Source of the DNA: Bactericera cockerelli
Lineage: Eukaryota > Arthropoda > Insecta > Hemiptera > Triozidae
Direction of reading: 5' to 3'
Assembly: GCA_024516035.1 (NCBI GenBank)
Contig: CM044964.1
Coordinates: 24,568,333 to 24,632,332, forward strand
DNA: 64,000 nucleotides
Shown here: piece after piece, positions 33,147-45,130 of the stretch
Layout: the number at the start of each line of letters is the position of its first letter
How positions within the stretch are numbered: position 1 is the first letter of the stretch
The notes under the pieces: model-generated
The model's database searches: none
Seen by the model: only the letters and a program-made list of their open reading frames with translations
What the model was told of the DNA's origin: nothing
Made by a program: the position numbers and the translations under genes

Positions 33147-33494
33147 ATAACTTTTTTTATTCTAATATTGAGTATATTTGAAATTAAGTAAATATACTAT
33201 ACAAAATCTCATTGAAAGTTTAATTCATATTTGTCTATTTTGATAACCAAGCAACGTGCGAACTTCGAGCATAGATTTATTATGGAAATTGTTCTATGCA
33301 TAGGTGAAAAGTCTACATTTTCAAATCATAACCCTCTCTAGGAAAACACAGGGGATGCGTTTTCATTTTTATAAAATACAATTTATATTTTACCTTTATG
33401 CTTTCAAGCACCCACGCCTATTTCTTCTATTGAGTATTTTTCTCATTGAGTCTTTTTTTTCTCATTGAAGACGATGCATCAAGTTTTTGTCGCT

Positions 33495-33635
33495 TCTGCT
33501 CCCTAACTATTTCTCCCAACCTTCCTCTCCCAATCTACCTGTCGAAGACTACCTCTCCCAACCTACCTCCTTCGGCCTATCTCTCGCAATCTACACCTCT
33601 CGCAATCTACCTCTCACAATCGACTCGTACCTCTC
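33495..33635 (+). repeat. Degenerate short tandem repeat
   Basis: CTACCTCTC / CAACCTACCTC-type units repeat 6-8 times, producing a short proline/serine frame that is compositional. Confidence 0.6.
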
Positions 33636-33952
33636 TGAAATACTCAGGCGAGAACGTGCAATAGACTCGACAGAAATGTCTATTAACTTGCTGAAAAGAA
33701 AATATGATGTGTTCTCTGCTCTCTGCAATTTGATAACAATGTGAGTGAAATGATGTCAAGGAAGAATGGGAATAAGAAAGGTATTCAGAAGGGAGAAAAA
33801 TGGGTAGGAAAATTATTAAGGAGAAAAATAGGCATACAGAGAATGGTAAACATGTAATGTAGACAAGGAGAAAGAGAGCTTGAGACAGTAGAGAGAGAGA
33901 GAGAGAGAAGGAGAGAAAAAAAAGATATTAAAAGTTTATAATATAATATAAA

Positions 33953-34140
33953 AATATCGCCCATTTTATACTGCCCGATCAGGACTATTAAGTCCCATTA
34001 TTCCAGCAGTAAGCCTAAGACGTATTGTTATGAGGTAAAAATTCCAAATGGGAGGATAACTTGTCAAGTCCCGGCTGGATTTCGAACCCGCGACCTCTGG
34101 ATTCACATATTACCGCCTTTACCACTGAGCTGACGGGTCA
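33953..34140 (-). repeat. SINE-A, full length
   Basis: ATATCGCCCATTTTATACTG tail side, TTCCAGCAGTAAGCCTAAGA, TTTCGAACCCGCGACCTCTG and head CCACTGAGCTGACGGG. Confidence 0.9.
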
Positions 34141-35952
34141 AACACAAGATGTGGACTGATAAATAGTGATAAGAGAGAGAGTAAGTAAAGAGAGAAGTAC
34201 AGACACTGAGAGAAGGATAGTAGAAATAAGAAGGAGAATAGTAAGAAATACCTATCCTTATAAAAAAATAATTATCTTCCACAAAACAATGAAGATTGAG
34301 AGAGTCATCTCATTATACAGGATGTACAAGTTTTTTTTTAATTTAGAATTACTTCTAGTAGGATGTATTCTAAGACCAAAATAATCTCACATAATTTTTT
34401 CGAAAAATTCTGTTGAATGGAAATTAGTACACAATGATCGGTATTAGGTAGATTTTCTGGGGGTTTGACGTCGCTACTTGGGAACATAACTCAATGATCA
34501 TAATACACAAAGACATGTGAACCATATTCACTTCTTTTCCACAAGTTAAAGTTCATTTTTCATATGAACACGTTTCTCGGGTGATTTTTTTGTGAAAAAT
34601 TACCTTAGATTATTTTAGTATATCTCTTGGAATTGATTCTGGAATTTTCTAGTTAAAAGACCTTCAATGTACCTGCAATACAATCATGATGTGTAATTTT
34701 ATTGTGTTTCTACAGATCTACCTACAGTCCATTCTGTTATGGACGCCGTGTAACTTAGTAGGTATGCAATGTGCGAAGTCATTACAATTAGTGGAAATGC
34801 CAATATCACTCACTACTAACATTATCTACCATCCTGTTATAGTGATACTAATTACTAAGAAAGAGGAGATGGTTAATGTTTTTTTTTTTTCATTTAAACC
34901 CAAAACAAAAAAGCATTTAAAAAATTGGAATTGGAGCAAAAAATATATTTTTTTCACAAAAATGAACACAATACTTCCCGATTTTTAATATTTGAACACT
35001 ATACTTTCGATTTTCAAGATATTATTTAGACTTGATTCCACCGAGATTTTACAAAACGTCTATCAATTTCAACCTAAACTTTCAGGCTGGAACATGTGCT
35101 GAACTAACATTTTATTCAACAGCTTGATTTGTAAGGCAGCGCAGAGGACTGATAACGTGAAAACCAGACTGAGAAAAAAAATTATTCTGGACATTCATCC
35201 TTGAAAAAATGTTAAAATATAAGGATGATAGATACTTAAATTAGTATATTACTCACGTCATTATTACAATGTAACAATGTAACTTGTATTGTTGTCTAAG
35301 TGTGCAAGGACAAATAATCTTTTCTTAAAGTAATCCCGATTCCATCATCGTTTAAGGATAACTTACTAACTAACAAGGATGATTTTTTTCTCAGTGCAGT
35401 GGTTCAGTTCTCAAGCACAATTTCAATTTTGAGTTAATTGTGACATTATATCATCTCGTGATTAACGAAAATATGATAACCTTAAAATTGGTCAAACACC
35501 TCGGCCGACGTGTGAAGAACGGCCAACGAAAAAAAAAAAAAAAAAAAAAAAAACGAAATTATCACTCGAATTGTAAATGTTGGGAATATTTTTAGTGATC
35601 CCGGCATCTCCACTAATTGCAGTAACATCGCACATTGCATATCTAGTAAGTTACACGGGGTTCGTGAAAACCTCCACCCCAAGTGTTTAATTTATTTATT
35701 TTATTGTTATGTTTTAATTAATCGTGTTTCTCCTTAGTGGATTTTCACTCGTGGGTTCGCCAGTTCTCTTTTACATTGGTGTTTTTATTCTAGAATGCAG
35801 TTCCAAATAGTTTTCCGGCATCATAATATTCCATCGCTACCCCATTGTGAATTTATTTACATACAATAAAAATAAGAAAATATTATCAAACCACTCTAAC
35901 TATGTGCTATGTTGGTGAGGTATTCCATTGTTCAATTTTTTTTGTTCATACG
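34141..35952. other. Repeat-poor DNA with one inverted repeat pair (family J)
   Basis: GCCGTGTAACTTAGTAGGTA to ATTAGTGGAAATGCC (34747-34803) is matched in inverted orientation at about 35588-35660. A T22-like A run lies at 35528. 34890-35060 weakly resembles family I. No gene seen. Confidence 0.45.
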
Positions 35953-36190
35953 ATAACCCAGTCTCCGTGGCATAACGGTTGTGACTACTGCCCGTAGTCC
36001 AAAGATCCTGAGTTCGATTCCCGGTTTGAGCAGACTTTTCGCACAGAAAATTCTGTTCCCTCCGAACATATGAGGCGGCAATTGCGGCCCAGGTTGGGTG
36101 AGGTTAATAGCTGGTACGATTCCCAGCGAATGGGGGGTAAAACTCCCGTCCTGTCTACCTCAAGTCAGGACGTTAAAACCTAATAGAATC
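35953..36190 (+). repeat. tRNA-headed SINE with family H body
   Basis: Head GTCTCCGTGGCATAACGGTT (A box) and GAGTTCGATTCCCGGTTTG (B box). 3' part CCCAGGTTGGGTGAGGTTAA and GGGGGGTAAAACTCCCGTCC, which is family H in reverse. A composite of a tRNA-like head and an H-type tail. Confidence 0.65.
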
Positions 36191-37020
36191 AATGGACATG
36201 AAAGGAGCCTAGAAATTGGATCTGGGCGTCCATATAATCCTCTCACCACCGTAATTTAGGTATCAATACCTACCTCACGGACACGGAATTATTAATTATT
36301 GTTATACGGTAACAATTTTCTATAATCCATTTCATCTATGTATCTTTTCAATAATAACCTTATTTTGTCTCACCAAACCCTCACATTGTTTTCCATTATG
36401 TATCTCAAGAACTGTAATTAGTAAAAATAGGTATAAAACATTTTTATATGAATGACTATGAAATACCAAATAAAATTAGTACTCAATCTTTCCTCATAAT
36501 GTTAGTTTTGGTTTGACGATACAGAATATATATTTTTTTTAAATATGCATACATATTATAGGGAGAAGAAGATTTTTTTAAATGTTAAATTGAATTTTTT
36601 ATTAAGTAGCCATACATCAAGCTTTTATTGACTTGTGATCTATTTCGAAGTGTCGGTATCTCGTGACTGGAGTCATGTTTAGAATGTAATAAGTATTGTG
36701 AAATGTTATGAATTTTTTATGTATGTAACTATGTATATTACCAAAAATGAAAATCAAAGATTTACGTACCATAATAATGAAATTTTCATGTTCGTAAGAT
36801 GGACACAGAGGCCTATCTCACGCCAATTGGTTGACAGTTTCTATGGACGCCCAAATTCAATTCCAATTATTGTATTTAAAAAAAAATATCTGTTATATCT
36901 TTCTCATAAAGTACTTTTTAATAATAATAATAAGTAATAATGTTTTTATTACTTTTTATTCACTAATAATATTATGTTTATGTTTTCATATTAGGGATGC
37001 TTCAGGTGCATGATCTTATA
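36191..37020. other. No gene seen
   Basis: AT-rich DNA. A TAA repeat at 36920 looks like an isolated retroposon tail. Confidence 0.4.
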
Positions 37021-37024
37021 TTAA

Positions 37025-37630
37025 CCCTAGCACTCCCAAGCTTTGTTAGGTAACAGATACTCCCAAGGGGGGGGCACAAAGTACCCACATAGAAAAATAA
37101 AGAAAAATCTTGATTTATTTAAAAGTTTCAATTGTTTCTCTTTATTTATGAATAATGAAAAAATAAAATCAGGTTTTTACACTTCTCTTTTACTAATTTC
37201 TTAATTTGAGGCCAATTTAACGGCTTTTCCTAATTTATCAATTCTGAACAAATGAAATCAGGTTTTTACACTTCTTATTTACTTATTTCTAAACTTTGAG
37301 TAAATTTCTCTGTAGTAAGTAAATTGTTTGAGCCGACCTCCGTGGTCTAGTGGTTAGCATGCTTGACTACTGACTCGTAGGTTGCGGGTTCGAATCCCGG
37401 CCGGAGCGGAATTGCGGGTTCGAATCCCGGCCGGAGCGATTTGGTCGGACAATTCTGACAAACATTGAAAAATATCACGTTGTCGTTTGAAAAAAAAACT
37501 ACACTAGAATATGAAAAACAATATTTCTGACAATTACATGAAATTTCAGCCAAATTGGTATTGTATTATCAAAGTTACGAGCATTTTTTCTAGGTGTGGG
37601 TACTTGTGCCCCCCCCCTTGGAGTGCTAGG
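37025..37630. mobile_element. piggyBac-like MITE, 606 bp, carrying a SINE
   Basis: TTAA at both ends (37021-37024, 37631-37634). Left terminus CCCTAGCACTCCCAAGC; the reverse complement of the right end reads CCTAGCACTCCAAGGGGGGG. GCACAA(A)GTACCCACA is inverted between the two ends. Contains a SINE-E copy. Confidence 0.8.
37333..37439 (+). repeat. SINE-E head with duplicated B box
   Basis: CCGACCTCCGTGGTCTAGTG head. The 30-bp block TTGCGGGTTCGAATCCCGGC plus CGGAGCGGAA starts at 37382 and again at 37412, so there are two B boxes in tandem. Confidence 0.85.
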
Positions 37631-37771
37631 TTAAATATCTTGTTGAATTCTCAAGCATCCCATGTTTTGAGACGATTAATCCCCAGACCCCCCAGGGGTT
37701 TGTGAGAATGTGATATCATTACTACAGCACGGGTCACATAACATAAGAGAGAGGTGATAAAACTTCAATGA

Positions 37772-37905
37772 GCCGACCTCCGTGGCTCAGTGGTCAAGAG
37801 CATTGGTTACTGACCCGGAGGTTGCGGGTTCAAATCCCGGCCGGAGCGGAAAATTCTAACCGAAATTTTCCGTTTCCGAAATGGTATGGATGTAAAAGTA
37901 AAATA
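37772..37905 (+). repeat. SINE-E
   Basis: CCGACCTCCGTGGCTCAGTG, GGTTGCGGGTTCAAATCCCG and TTTTCCGTTTCCGAAATGGT. Confidence 0.85.
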
Positions 37906-38918
37906 ATGCGAAAACGATTCACTCCTTTTTGTCCCACAAGTCCATAAAAAGTCGTATTTTTTCCATTCAGAAAATTAGAGTAAAATCTCAGATCACACTA
38001 ACTGCAGAAATTCAGGAAAGAAAAAATTCATTTTTTTCTATAGCAGGCATTTTAAAGGACCTTTGCACCCACAAGGCATCGGGTAGGGAACTATTCCATC
38101 AATGAGTCTCCCAAATGAGTTTAAATTTTTACTTACCTTAAATTTTGTCTTTTCAGCAAATTTCCGAGTTGATATGAGTTCACCGACAGGTATGAATGAT
38201 CTCTCTCTTCAGATGAATTGATGTATCAAAATGATGGTATGTGCTGGTAAAATATTAATAGCTTATGTCAAAAAAAGCCTTTCTCTAGTTTTAAGACTAA
38301 CTATGTTCTAGTCAAACTAAGAACATGTCCAGAATAGTTTTTTATCGTTTTTTTAAGAAATACCTTTAAGAAATCAGGTCGATCTTTATAAACACTGGGT
38401 CCTAATAAAAAGGAAAAAGGAAAATTCAGTAACAGTTTGGTAATTTTAAAAGTAACCTTCTTAAGCCTTCTTCATCAATTTCCAAACTTCTTAAAATAGT
38501 TAAAACAAAATACCTTTGTGTCAGAAAAATGGAACTGCCAGATTTCTCTTTTTACAGTTCGGTTACTTTTTACAATTTAGTTTCTTGGGCTGAAATTAAG
38601 TTTAAAACAAAGATTTCTTTTGAAACGTAAATATATACTCAAAATGTTTTTATTTTTTTCCTGATGGGGTAAGTTTCAAAAACAAATTTAAGTTTCTATC
38701 TTGGAAAAAGCAATTTCAATTAAGTCTTTTCTGTCTTTGCGATTTTATTTCGTGATTCTTATTTTTCCGGACGAACGCAAAACAGACCGCTCTGTGCGCG
38801 CGTGTTTTTACTTCTGTTGAGTTCGGCTCTCAGCAACTTTTTATATGTGAAAGCTCGCGGTTCTAGTTCCTCCCCAACCAACCCTCCTCTTCATTCATCA
38901 TTCCTTCGGCCTTACATA
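37906..38918. other. No gene seen
   Basis: Mostly unique-looking DNA. A GC-richer stretch at 38760-38900 precedes the minisatellite. No long frame or convincing splice-bounded exon. Confidence 0.4.
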
Positions 38919-39235
38919 CCTGTTCCTGTGTGAGGTACCTGTTCCTATGTGAGGTACCTGTTCCTATGGGAGGTACCTGTTCCTATGTGAGGTACCTGTT
39001 CCTATGTGAGGTACCTGTTCCTATGTGAGGTACCTGTTCCTATGTGAGGTACCTGTTCCTATGTGAGGTACCTGTTCCTATGTGAGGTACCTGTTCCTAT
39101 ATGATGTACCTGTTCCTATGTGAGGTACCTGTTCCTATGTGAGGTACCTGTTCCTATGTGAGGTATCTGTTCCTATGTGAGGTACCTGTTCCTATATGAG
39201 GTACCTGTTCCTATGTGATGTACCTGTTTCTATGT
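38919..39235 (+). repeat. 19-bp minisatellite, about 16 units
   Basis: Unit GGTACCTGTTCCTATGTGA with few variants (ATGGGA, ATATGA). Starts and ends abruptly. Confidence 0.95.
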
Positions 39236-39959
39236 GTTATAAACACAAAATTTTGAAGATAGGTAAATCAAAGACCTTTAAAAATAAGCCAGATACACAA
39301 AAGAATCGTAATATATTTCTTTGAGGCCAGTGCTTTTCCTTCATTACATTATTATTAAAAAGTGAATTAAATTTTTCTCCTGAATTTTCTTATTACTAAA
39401 AATGTGTTTAAACAAATTTTTAAGGCCGTCAGGGAGATCCAAAACCCACCGCCACCACCCCCCAAAATTTTACAAACCCAACAATTGATCACAAAAATGT
39501 ACATTAAATGTACCAAAAAGTGATGGTGAAGAAGCGAAATTTATTCTAGTTCTTAGTTAATCAAAATTTATCGTGGCAATGAAAAATTGCAAATTTCCGT
39601 AATTAGGTAAAAGTTTACAATTTTAAATTTATTATTTTATCAATGGAAATAGAACTCAAAATTGAAAGTTTGAATTGAACTGGAATTACGAACATTTCAA
39701 AATGACCCTGGCAAAATATGGAAGAAATCAGGTCAATGGGAAAAATTGAAAAATGAAATGGCTGAAAATGAGATTCAACCCAAGAATAATCGAAAAAAAT
39801 TGTGAACCAATGAGAAATTCGTGGGCTGCTAGATTGGAAGGATATGCAACTTCCATAATGTTACTGGGACTGACACTTGTGGAAACACCAGCAATGGTTC
39901 TGCCGGAAAATGTAATTATTACCTTACACAAAATAAAACCCAAAACTATTATGTTAAAA
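39236..39959. other. No gene seen
   Basis: AT-rich DNA. A 70-codon frame at 39753 is unsupported by any motif. Confidence 0.4.
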
Positions 39960-40480
39960 ACAAAAATGATTTAATTTTTTTTACATTTCTGGACATAAAA
40001 TATTTTTTGGTTTTGTAGTCTGTGGGTCTGTTAGATAAATTTCTTGTAACGCGTAAATCTCAGAAACTACTGAACAGATTTTAACAAAATTCTGTATACA
40101 TATTGTAGATGGTCCCATTATTAATTCATGAACTTCGCACTAGCGGTTCTTGGAGATAGAGTTTTACAAGCAGATATTACATTTGTAATTATTTTTTCAT
40201 TAAATATGACTGAGCTCTGATATTTAAGAAAATCCATAATTTATTTTAGACAAAATTTTTTTCAAATATGAGATGTTTAACTTGCCGATACAAATTTTTT
40301 GTTGAATATAGATTATACACAGTGAAAACGACATACTGGCATTTAAAGAGTGGTTTCTAAGTTTTGGAAATACAAGTAATTTATTGTAATATCTTAAAAT
40401 TGCCAAGTGTTCACAATGTACCTAAACCAATCCCGAAGAAGTATTATGTTCATAAATGGCAGTGTATTTTTCTTTATATT
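39960..40480 (+). repeat. Old dispersed repeat, family I, uninterrupted copy
   Basis: CTTGTAACGCGTAAATCTCA, CATTTAAAGAGTGGTTTCTA, GAAGAAGTATTATGTTCATA, ATGGCAGTGTATTTTTC. Serves as the empty-site reference for the transposon at 29721-30572. Confidence 0.65.
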
Positions 40481-40848
40481 CCATCTTCTATCTTTTTTCT
40501 CTTTCTTCTTCTTCTTCTTGTTTCTCTTCTTTCTATTTCTTTTCTCAACCTCTAGACTTCTACCAAGTTTTGTTCCGCACATTCATCCTCAAATATTACT
40601 TCTGAGAAACGAACAATTTATTTCCTTTGATGAAAAGTCAAAGGAAACAAAAATATACCTTTGTTTCACTGCCTCGGCGAAACGTGTCTCATTCAATTCG
40701 GACGGTTTCCGGAGAATGACGTGTTCCAAAGCCATGGATGACTTTTCAAAAGTCGATAATGAAATGTAATTTCGTGCTTTGTCCAGTTCATTCATTTCCT
40801 TTGGAAAGGATTATTTTTATTTAATTTATAATAATAATAACATTATTT

Positions 40849-41034
40849 AGAGGAATGTAACCACCAGGCGAGGTGAATACTCAAAGCATTTTCTACCACC
40901 TTAACCCTCAGAGTCTCTATTATTATGTGGTCACAAACTCAAATTAATGAGAAACAATTCATGCACTTTGGTGAGATTCCCTACGCTACCTGGATTAGCA
41001 GACTAGCGCATTAACCACTTGACTACCAGTGCAC
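40849..41034 (-). repeat. SINE-C
   Basis: CCACCAGGCGAGGTGAATAC, TTATTATGTGGTCACAAACT, and CACTTGACTACCAGTGCAC head. Confidence 0.85.
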
Positions 41035-41218
41035 TTTTATCATAATATATTATCTATTAATTAATGTCTTTTTGTTAGTAAGTCTGGGGTGAAATGTTAG
41101 TACGCCTCCTCGTGGTTCACCCTAGGCAACGTATTAACATGCGGCTACTGTACTGACAATTTTGGCCATCATACAATCATTGCCATCAGATCTCCTGATC
41201 AAGTTTATTACAAACTAG

Positions 41219-41456
41219 CCGTTTGCCCGTGCTTTGCAACGGGACTAAATTTCAAATTTACTAAGGCATGGCCGTACTGCTGGACAGCAATGCCTTTTTG
41301 AACTTTTTATAATTTTTCTGGACAAAACGATAATGGTCTTGGGGGGTCAATTCTGAGACATTTTTCGCTATCTCTTACCGTTTTGGCTAAACAACTCCGG
41401 ACAAACAAACAAACATAGGTAGTCCTTTTTCTGTTTTATATATATAGAGATGTCTT
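41219..41456 (+). repeat. Dispersed retroposon, family L
   Basis: TAGCCGTTTGCCCGTGCTTT, GCAACGGGAC, GGACAAACAAACAAACATAG and TTTTATATATATAGAGATG end. This start and AT-repeat end pattern is common in arthropod non-LTR 3' ends; class not certain. Confidence 0.55.
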
Positions 41457-41544
41457 CTCACTTTGAGATGTGTAACAAAGCCATACGATAAATAAATAAA
41501 AATGTCCCTTTCTTGGTATATTAGGACGTTCTTCATACCCTAGC

Positions 41545-41676
41545 CGAGATGTGTGATCACAATGGTCTTATCACAAATACTCAAACTCGCCTCACTAAAT
41601 ATTTTCCGTACTAGAGAATCGAACCACTGACCTTCAGGTTACGAGTCCGCCGCCTTATCGAATGAGCCACTTGTAA
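41545..41676 (-). repeat. SINE-D, diverged
   Basis: GAGAATCGAACCACTGACCT and GTCCGCCGCCTTATCGAATG. Confidence 0.75.
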
Positions 41677-41837
41677 AAGCAAGTTTGGTTAGAAAGTAGG
41701 ATTATTTTTCAACGAGTACTTTGTAATTTTACCTAATCACAACAACAAAAAATACTTTCGATATTTCTATCTATTCCGGGAAGTAAGAAAATAAAATATT
41801 AAAAAATATCAAAGGGTCAAAAGAAATTCATCACTAG

Positions 41838-41981
41838 TTATCATATATTTTGTGCGAATCACCTTCGTGATGCCACAACTACTCAAACTCGCTTTACTAA
41901 ATTTACGATCAACCCAGGACTCGAACCATCGACCTCCAGGTTACAAGTCCGCCCCCTTATCGATCAAGCTACTGAGGTCGG
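41838..41981 (-). repeat. SINE-D, full length
   Basis: TTATCATATATTTTGTGCGA tail, GGACTCGAACCATCGACCTC, ATCGATCAAGCTACTGAGGT head. Confidence 0.9.
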
Positions 41982-42548
41982 TCAAAGGGTCAAAGGCCAA
42001 AGTGGCATATCTTTGACCACCAAGGTCAATTATGGAAATTTCAATTTATTTTTTGTCGTTAATTTATTGACTCATGAACACAAAATAAATGTCTGTTGAC
42101 ACGGAAAGAAAGGTGTCTCATTTCCGGTCTCTCAATTACTTTAACAAGGTGGTTTTGTTTAGTAGTAGTAGTACCTAGTTATAATAATACACTATTTATT
42201 ATTACAATTTTTAAATTAAATAGGTGATTTATTATTCTTAAGTATCAAATATCTACATAATAGGTAGTACATAGTAAAAATATTAATATATTTTTAGTTA
42301 TTACAATAAATTACTTCCGATAAATTTCTAATATTAGAAAGCGGAAACATTTTCTATATTAAATAGGTGATTTATTATTCCTAAGTATCAAATACATAAG
42401 AGGTAGGTACCTACTACTTGAAAAAACAATGCTCGAGTTCAATTGAGTATAAAAAAAGGCCATTAAATCTTTCAAGGACAGGTGGGTAATTCAATTAAAT
42501 TTAAGTACGTCCCTAAAATAATTTAGGGTTGTTATTTTAATTCCCACT

Positions 42549-42693
42549 CACCGACCTCAGTAGCTTGATCGATAAGGCGGCGGACTTGTAACCTGGAGGT
42601 CGGTAGTTCAAGTCCCGGTTTCAGCGTGGATTTAGTAAAGCTAGTTTGAGTAGTTGTGATAACGCGAAAGTGATTAACACAAATATGATAAAT
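42549..42693 (+). repeat. SINE-D, full length
   Basis: CACCGACCTCAGTAGCTTGA, GTTCAAGTCCCGGTTTCAGC, GTGATTAACACAAATATGAT. Confidence 0.9.
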
Positions 42694-42715
42694 TATTTTA
42701 ATTTCCAAGAGATTA

Positions 42716-42902
42716 ATTTGGAAGAGATTGCCATAGGCAATAACCCCGCCCTTTAGTTAGGACAAATATATTTATTTCTTTCTTTCCATTTTATTGTTTA
42801 TATTTCTCTATTTTTTTATATATATAATAATTATTTGTATTGTACATATATATAAATATGTCTTTTTATCAAATAAAGCATTTAGTAATCATAATAACAG
42901 AT
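42716..42902 (+). repeat. Retroposon 3' end, family G
   Basis: TTTGGAAGAGATTGCCATAG, GCAATAACCCCGCCCTTTAG, TCAAATAAAGCATTTAGTAA end. Confidence 0.75.
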
Positions 42903-42904
42903 TT

Positions 42905-43160
42905 GGTGGCTTTTGCACTAAACCAAATGTATGCCAGCGTCGATGGCGCGTTGAATGCACCGGTTCTCGTTGGATCACCGAACTTAAGCAACGTTCAGCG
43001 AGGTGAAGACTTCGTGATGGTATCTTAAGACCAGACTGCGTCAGATTAATGTGGGTAGCAGGTTTGTGAGGTTCCTACGAATGGAGGGTAACACCTCCGT
43101 CGTGATATGATGTCGTGACGTGACATGCAGTTGAAAGCAACGTCAAACCCAAAGTAAAGA
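42905..43160 (-). repeat. Retroposon body, family H
   Basis: TTAAGCAACGTTCAGCGAGG, GTGGGTAGCAGGTTTGTGAG, GAGGGTAACACCTCCGTCGT and CATGCAGTTGAAAGCAACGT, the reverse of the H plan at 17310. Confidence 0.75.
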
Positions 43161-43649
43161 AAAGGAAAATAAATAAAATAATTTTTTAATTTTATTTATT
43201 TAAAAAAAACTTTAAGCAAGATGAAAAATCACCCATTTAATCTTGGAAAAAGAGTGCTGAAAATCTTACACATCCACCGAAACTTTCTGTCGCTGAAATG
43301 ACATACCTTCTGCAACGACCCATTCGTTGTCGTCCAATTAAGCTTTCATTCTGCAAAACTTATTTGCAGGGCATTAATTGTAATTGTTCGACGTACCATA
43401 GCAATGATGTCGATGTGCAGGGGGGTGGAAGTAATTTTAAACACAAGTTGGTGGCCAGGATTTTTTTTTATTCTCGGTGATTTGCTTTATTTTCGACCTC
43501 CCGGCGCCAAAAGACGCCGACAGACGGATGAAAGAAGAATGAACTGTTCTGCTTTCAATCGGTTACATTTTACTTTTTTTCTTTTTCTTCTTCCTCTGAT
43601 TATTTTATACTCGTTTTCTTGTGCTCTTTTTTGAGCATTATCTTTCGTA
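43161..43649. other. No gene seen
   Basis: AT-rich DNA without an exon or named repeat. Confidence 0.4.
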
Positions 43650-43697
43650 TGGTTCTCTTTTTCTCTTTCTCTTTTTCTTTCTCTTTCTCTTTCTGTA

Positions 43698-43728
<31 letters not shown>

Positions 43729-43755
43729 ATCCCTCTCTCTCTCTTTCTCTCTCTG

Positions 43756-43834
<79 letters not shown>

Positions 43835-43856
43835 CTCTCTCCTTCTCCCTCTCTCT
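43650..43856 (+). repeat. (TC)n microsatellite
   Basis: CT tract, including about 70 nt of pure dinucleotide repeat. Confidence 0.95.
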
Positions 43857-43890
43857 TCTTTTCCTTATTGTTTTTGGTAGACTATAAAGA

Positions 43891-44010
43891 ATAATAATAT
43901 CGCCTTATTTCTTATTTATACTGTCCGATTAGGACTATTAAGTCCCATTTTTCCAGCAGTAAGCCGAAGTCTTGTCCCGGTTGGGTTTCGATCCCGCGAT
44001 CTCTGTATTA
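43891..44010 (-). repeat. SINE-A, internal deletion
   Basis: ATAATAATATCGCCTTATTT tail, CAGCAGTAAGCCGAAGTC then directly TTGTCCCGGTTGGGTTTCGA. About 50 nt of body and the outer head are missing. Confidence 0.8.
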
Positions 44011-44082
44011 TATTCCTCATATCAAAGTATTCCAAGTGTTATAATCCTCTGTTTATCCTGCAAGAACGGGAACAAAGACAGT

Positions 44083-44196
44083 TACAAACTCAAATTAATT
44101 ACGAAATTTTTATGCACTGGGTGGGATTCGAACCAATGGATCCCTTCACTACCTGGATTACCAGACTAGCGTGTTAACCACTTGACTCCCAGTGCA
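44083..44196 (-). repeat. SINE-C, tail truncated
   Basis: ACAAACTCAAATTAATTACG, GGGATTCGAACCAATGGATC, CCACTTGACTCCCAGTGCA. Confidence 0.8.
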
Positions 44197-44759
44197 TAAT
44201 AAATAAATTACAAATTACAGATGAAAAACGCCTTCTACATCTTGTATTTCACAGTCAAAAATGAGTTATTTCTAGCTTTTTAATTGACAAAAAGATTTAC
44301 GAAAATTAAATTTAATTAACAAAATGAAATGAAAGCAAATGACACAGATTTTCCACATTAGTTCACTTCTCGTTACTTTTCCTAAAGGATGCGAAAGTTC
44401 CTTAAGACAAAAATAACACGAGAACTTGGTTCTCGAGAAAAACGCTCCAACCCCCACGTAGGACAAGAAATTAATTTCAAACAATTTTTTATTAGCAATA
44501 ACAAAGTTTGCGCCGCGTTTTCCTGTTGCGAGTAGAAAGTTGAAACGGTTCTTATTATGAAACGAAATTCATGTCCAATTAGTACATTTCATTATTAGGC
44601 ACCATATAGCACACAGGAACAATGTACTTTGTACTATACTTTTCTTCGCAAAATACAAAGAATCTAGGGGACATTTTTTGTGAACGGTGTTTATTATTAT
44701 TATTATCTGACCTGGTTGCAGAGATTTTCATTGAAACCCTTACAATACAGATGTATTGT
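44197..44759. other. No gene seen
   Basis: AT-rich DNA. Frames are short and share no motif. Confidence 0.4.
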
Positions 44760-45000
44760 GACCAGTTGATTCTATTTGAGTTTAACGTCCTGATTCAGAT
44801 AAATAGTCAGGATGGGGGTTTTACCCTCCATTCGCTAGGAATCGTGCTAGCTACCCACATAAACCTCACCCAGCCTGGGTAGGGCCGGAAATGACAGCCT
44901 CACGGAAATTGCTTTCTAAAAGTCTGCCCCAAGCAGGGTGCAAACGGATTAATTAAATATGAATATACATATGTATGTGGTTATCTTTGTGTTACTATTT
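44760..45000 (+). repeat. Retroposon body, family H (copy most like the botv exon 4 insertion)
   Basis: GGGGGTTTTACCCTCCATTC, CTAGCTACCCACATAAACCT, CCCAAGCAGGGTGCAAACGG, ATTAATTAAATATGAATA and TTATCTTTGTGTTACT. Its 3' half matches 49327-49473 with a handful of differences. Confidence 0.75.
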
Positions 45001-45130
45001 CACATCTGTAGTGACATCGCTTAACAAGTGTAACCCCAGTAAAAAAAAGAATAATCTTTAACTGGTTAAACCCTCAACAGAAAAAAGTTCAATGGTTTGA
45101 AATTGATGAAACTAGAGAAAAGTTCATATA

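Noticed and set aside
38160..38200. Possible short exon bounded by TTTTCAG and CAG|GTATGA
   Set aside because: All three frames give a stop or a meaningless peptide, and no neighbouring exon was found.
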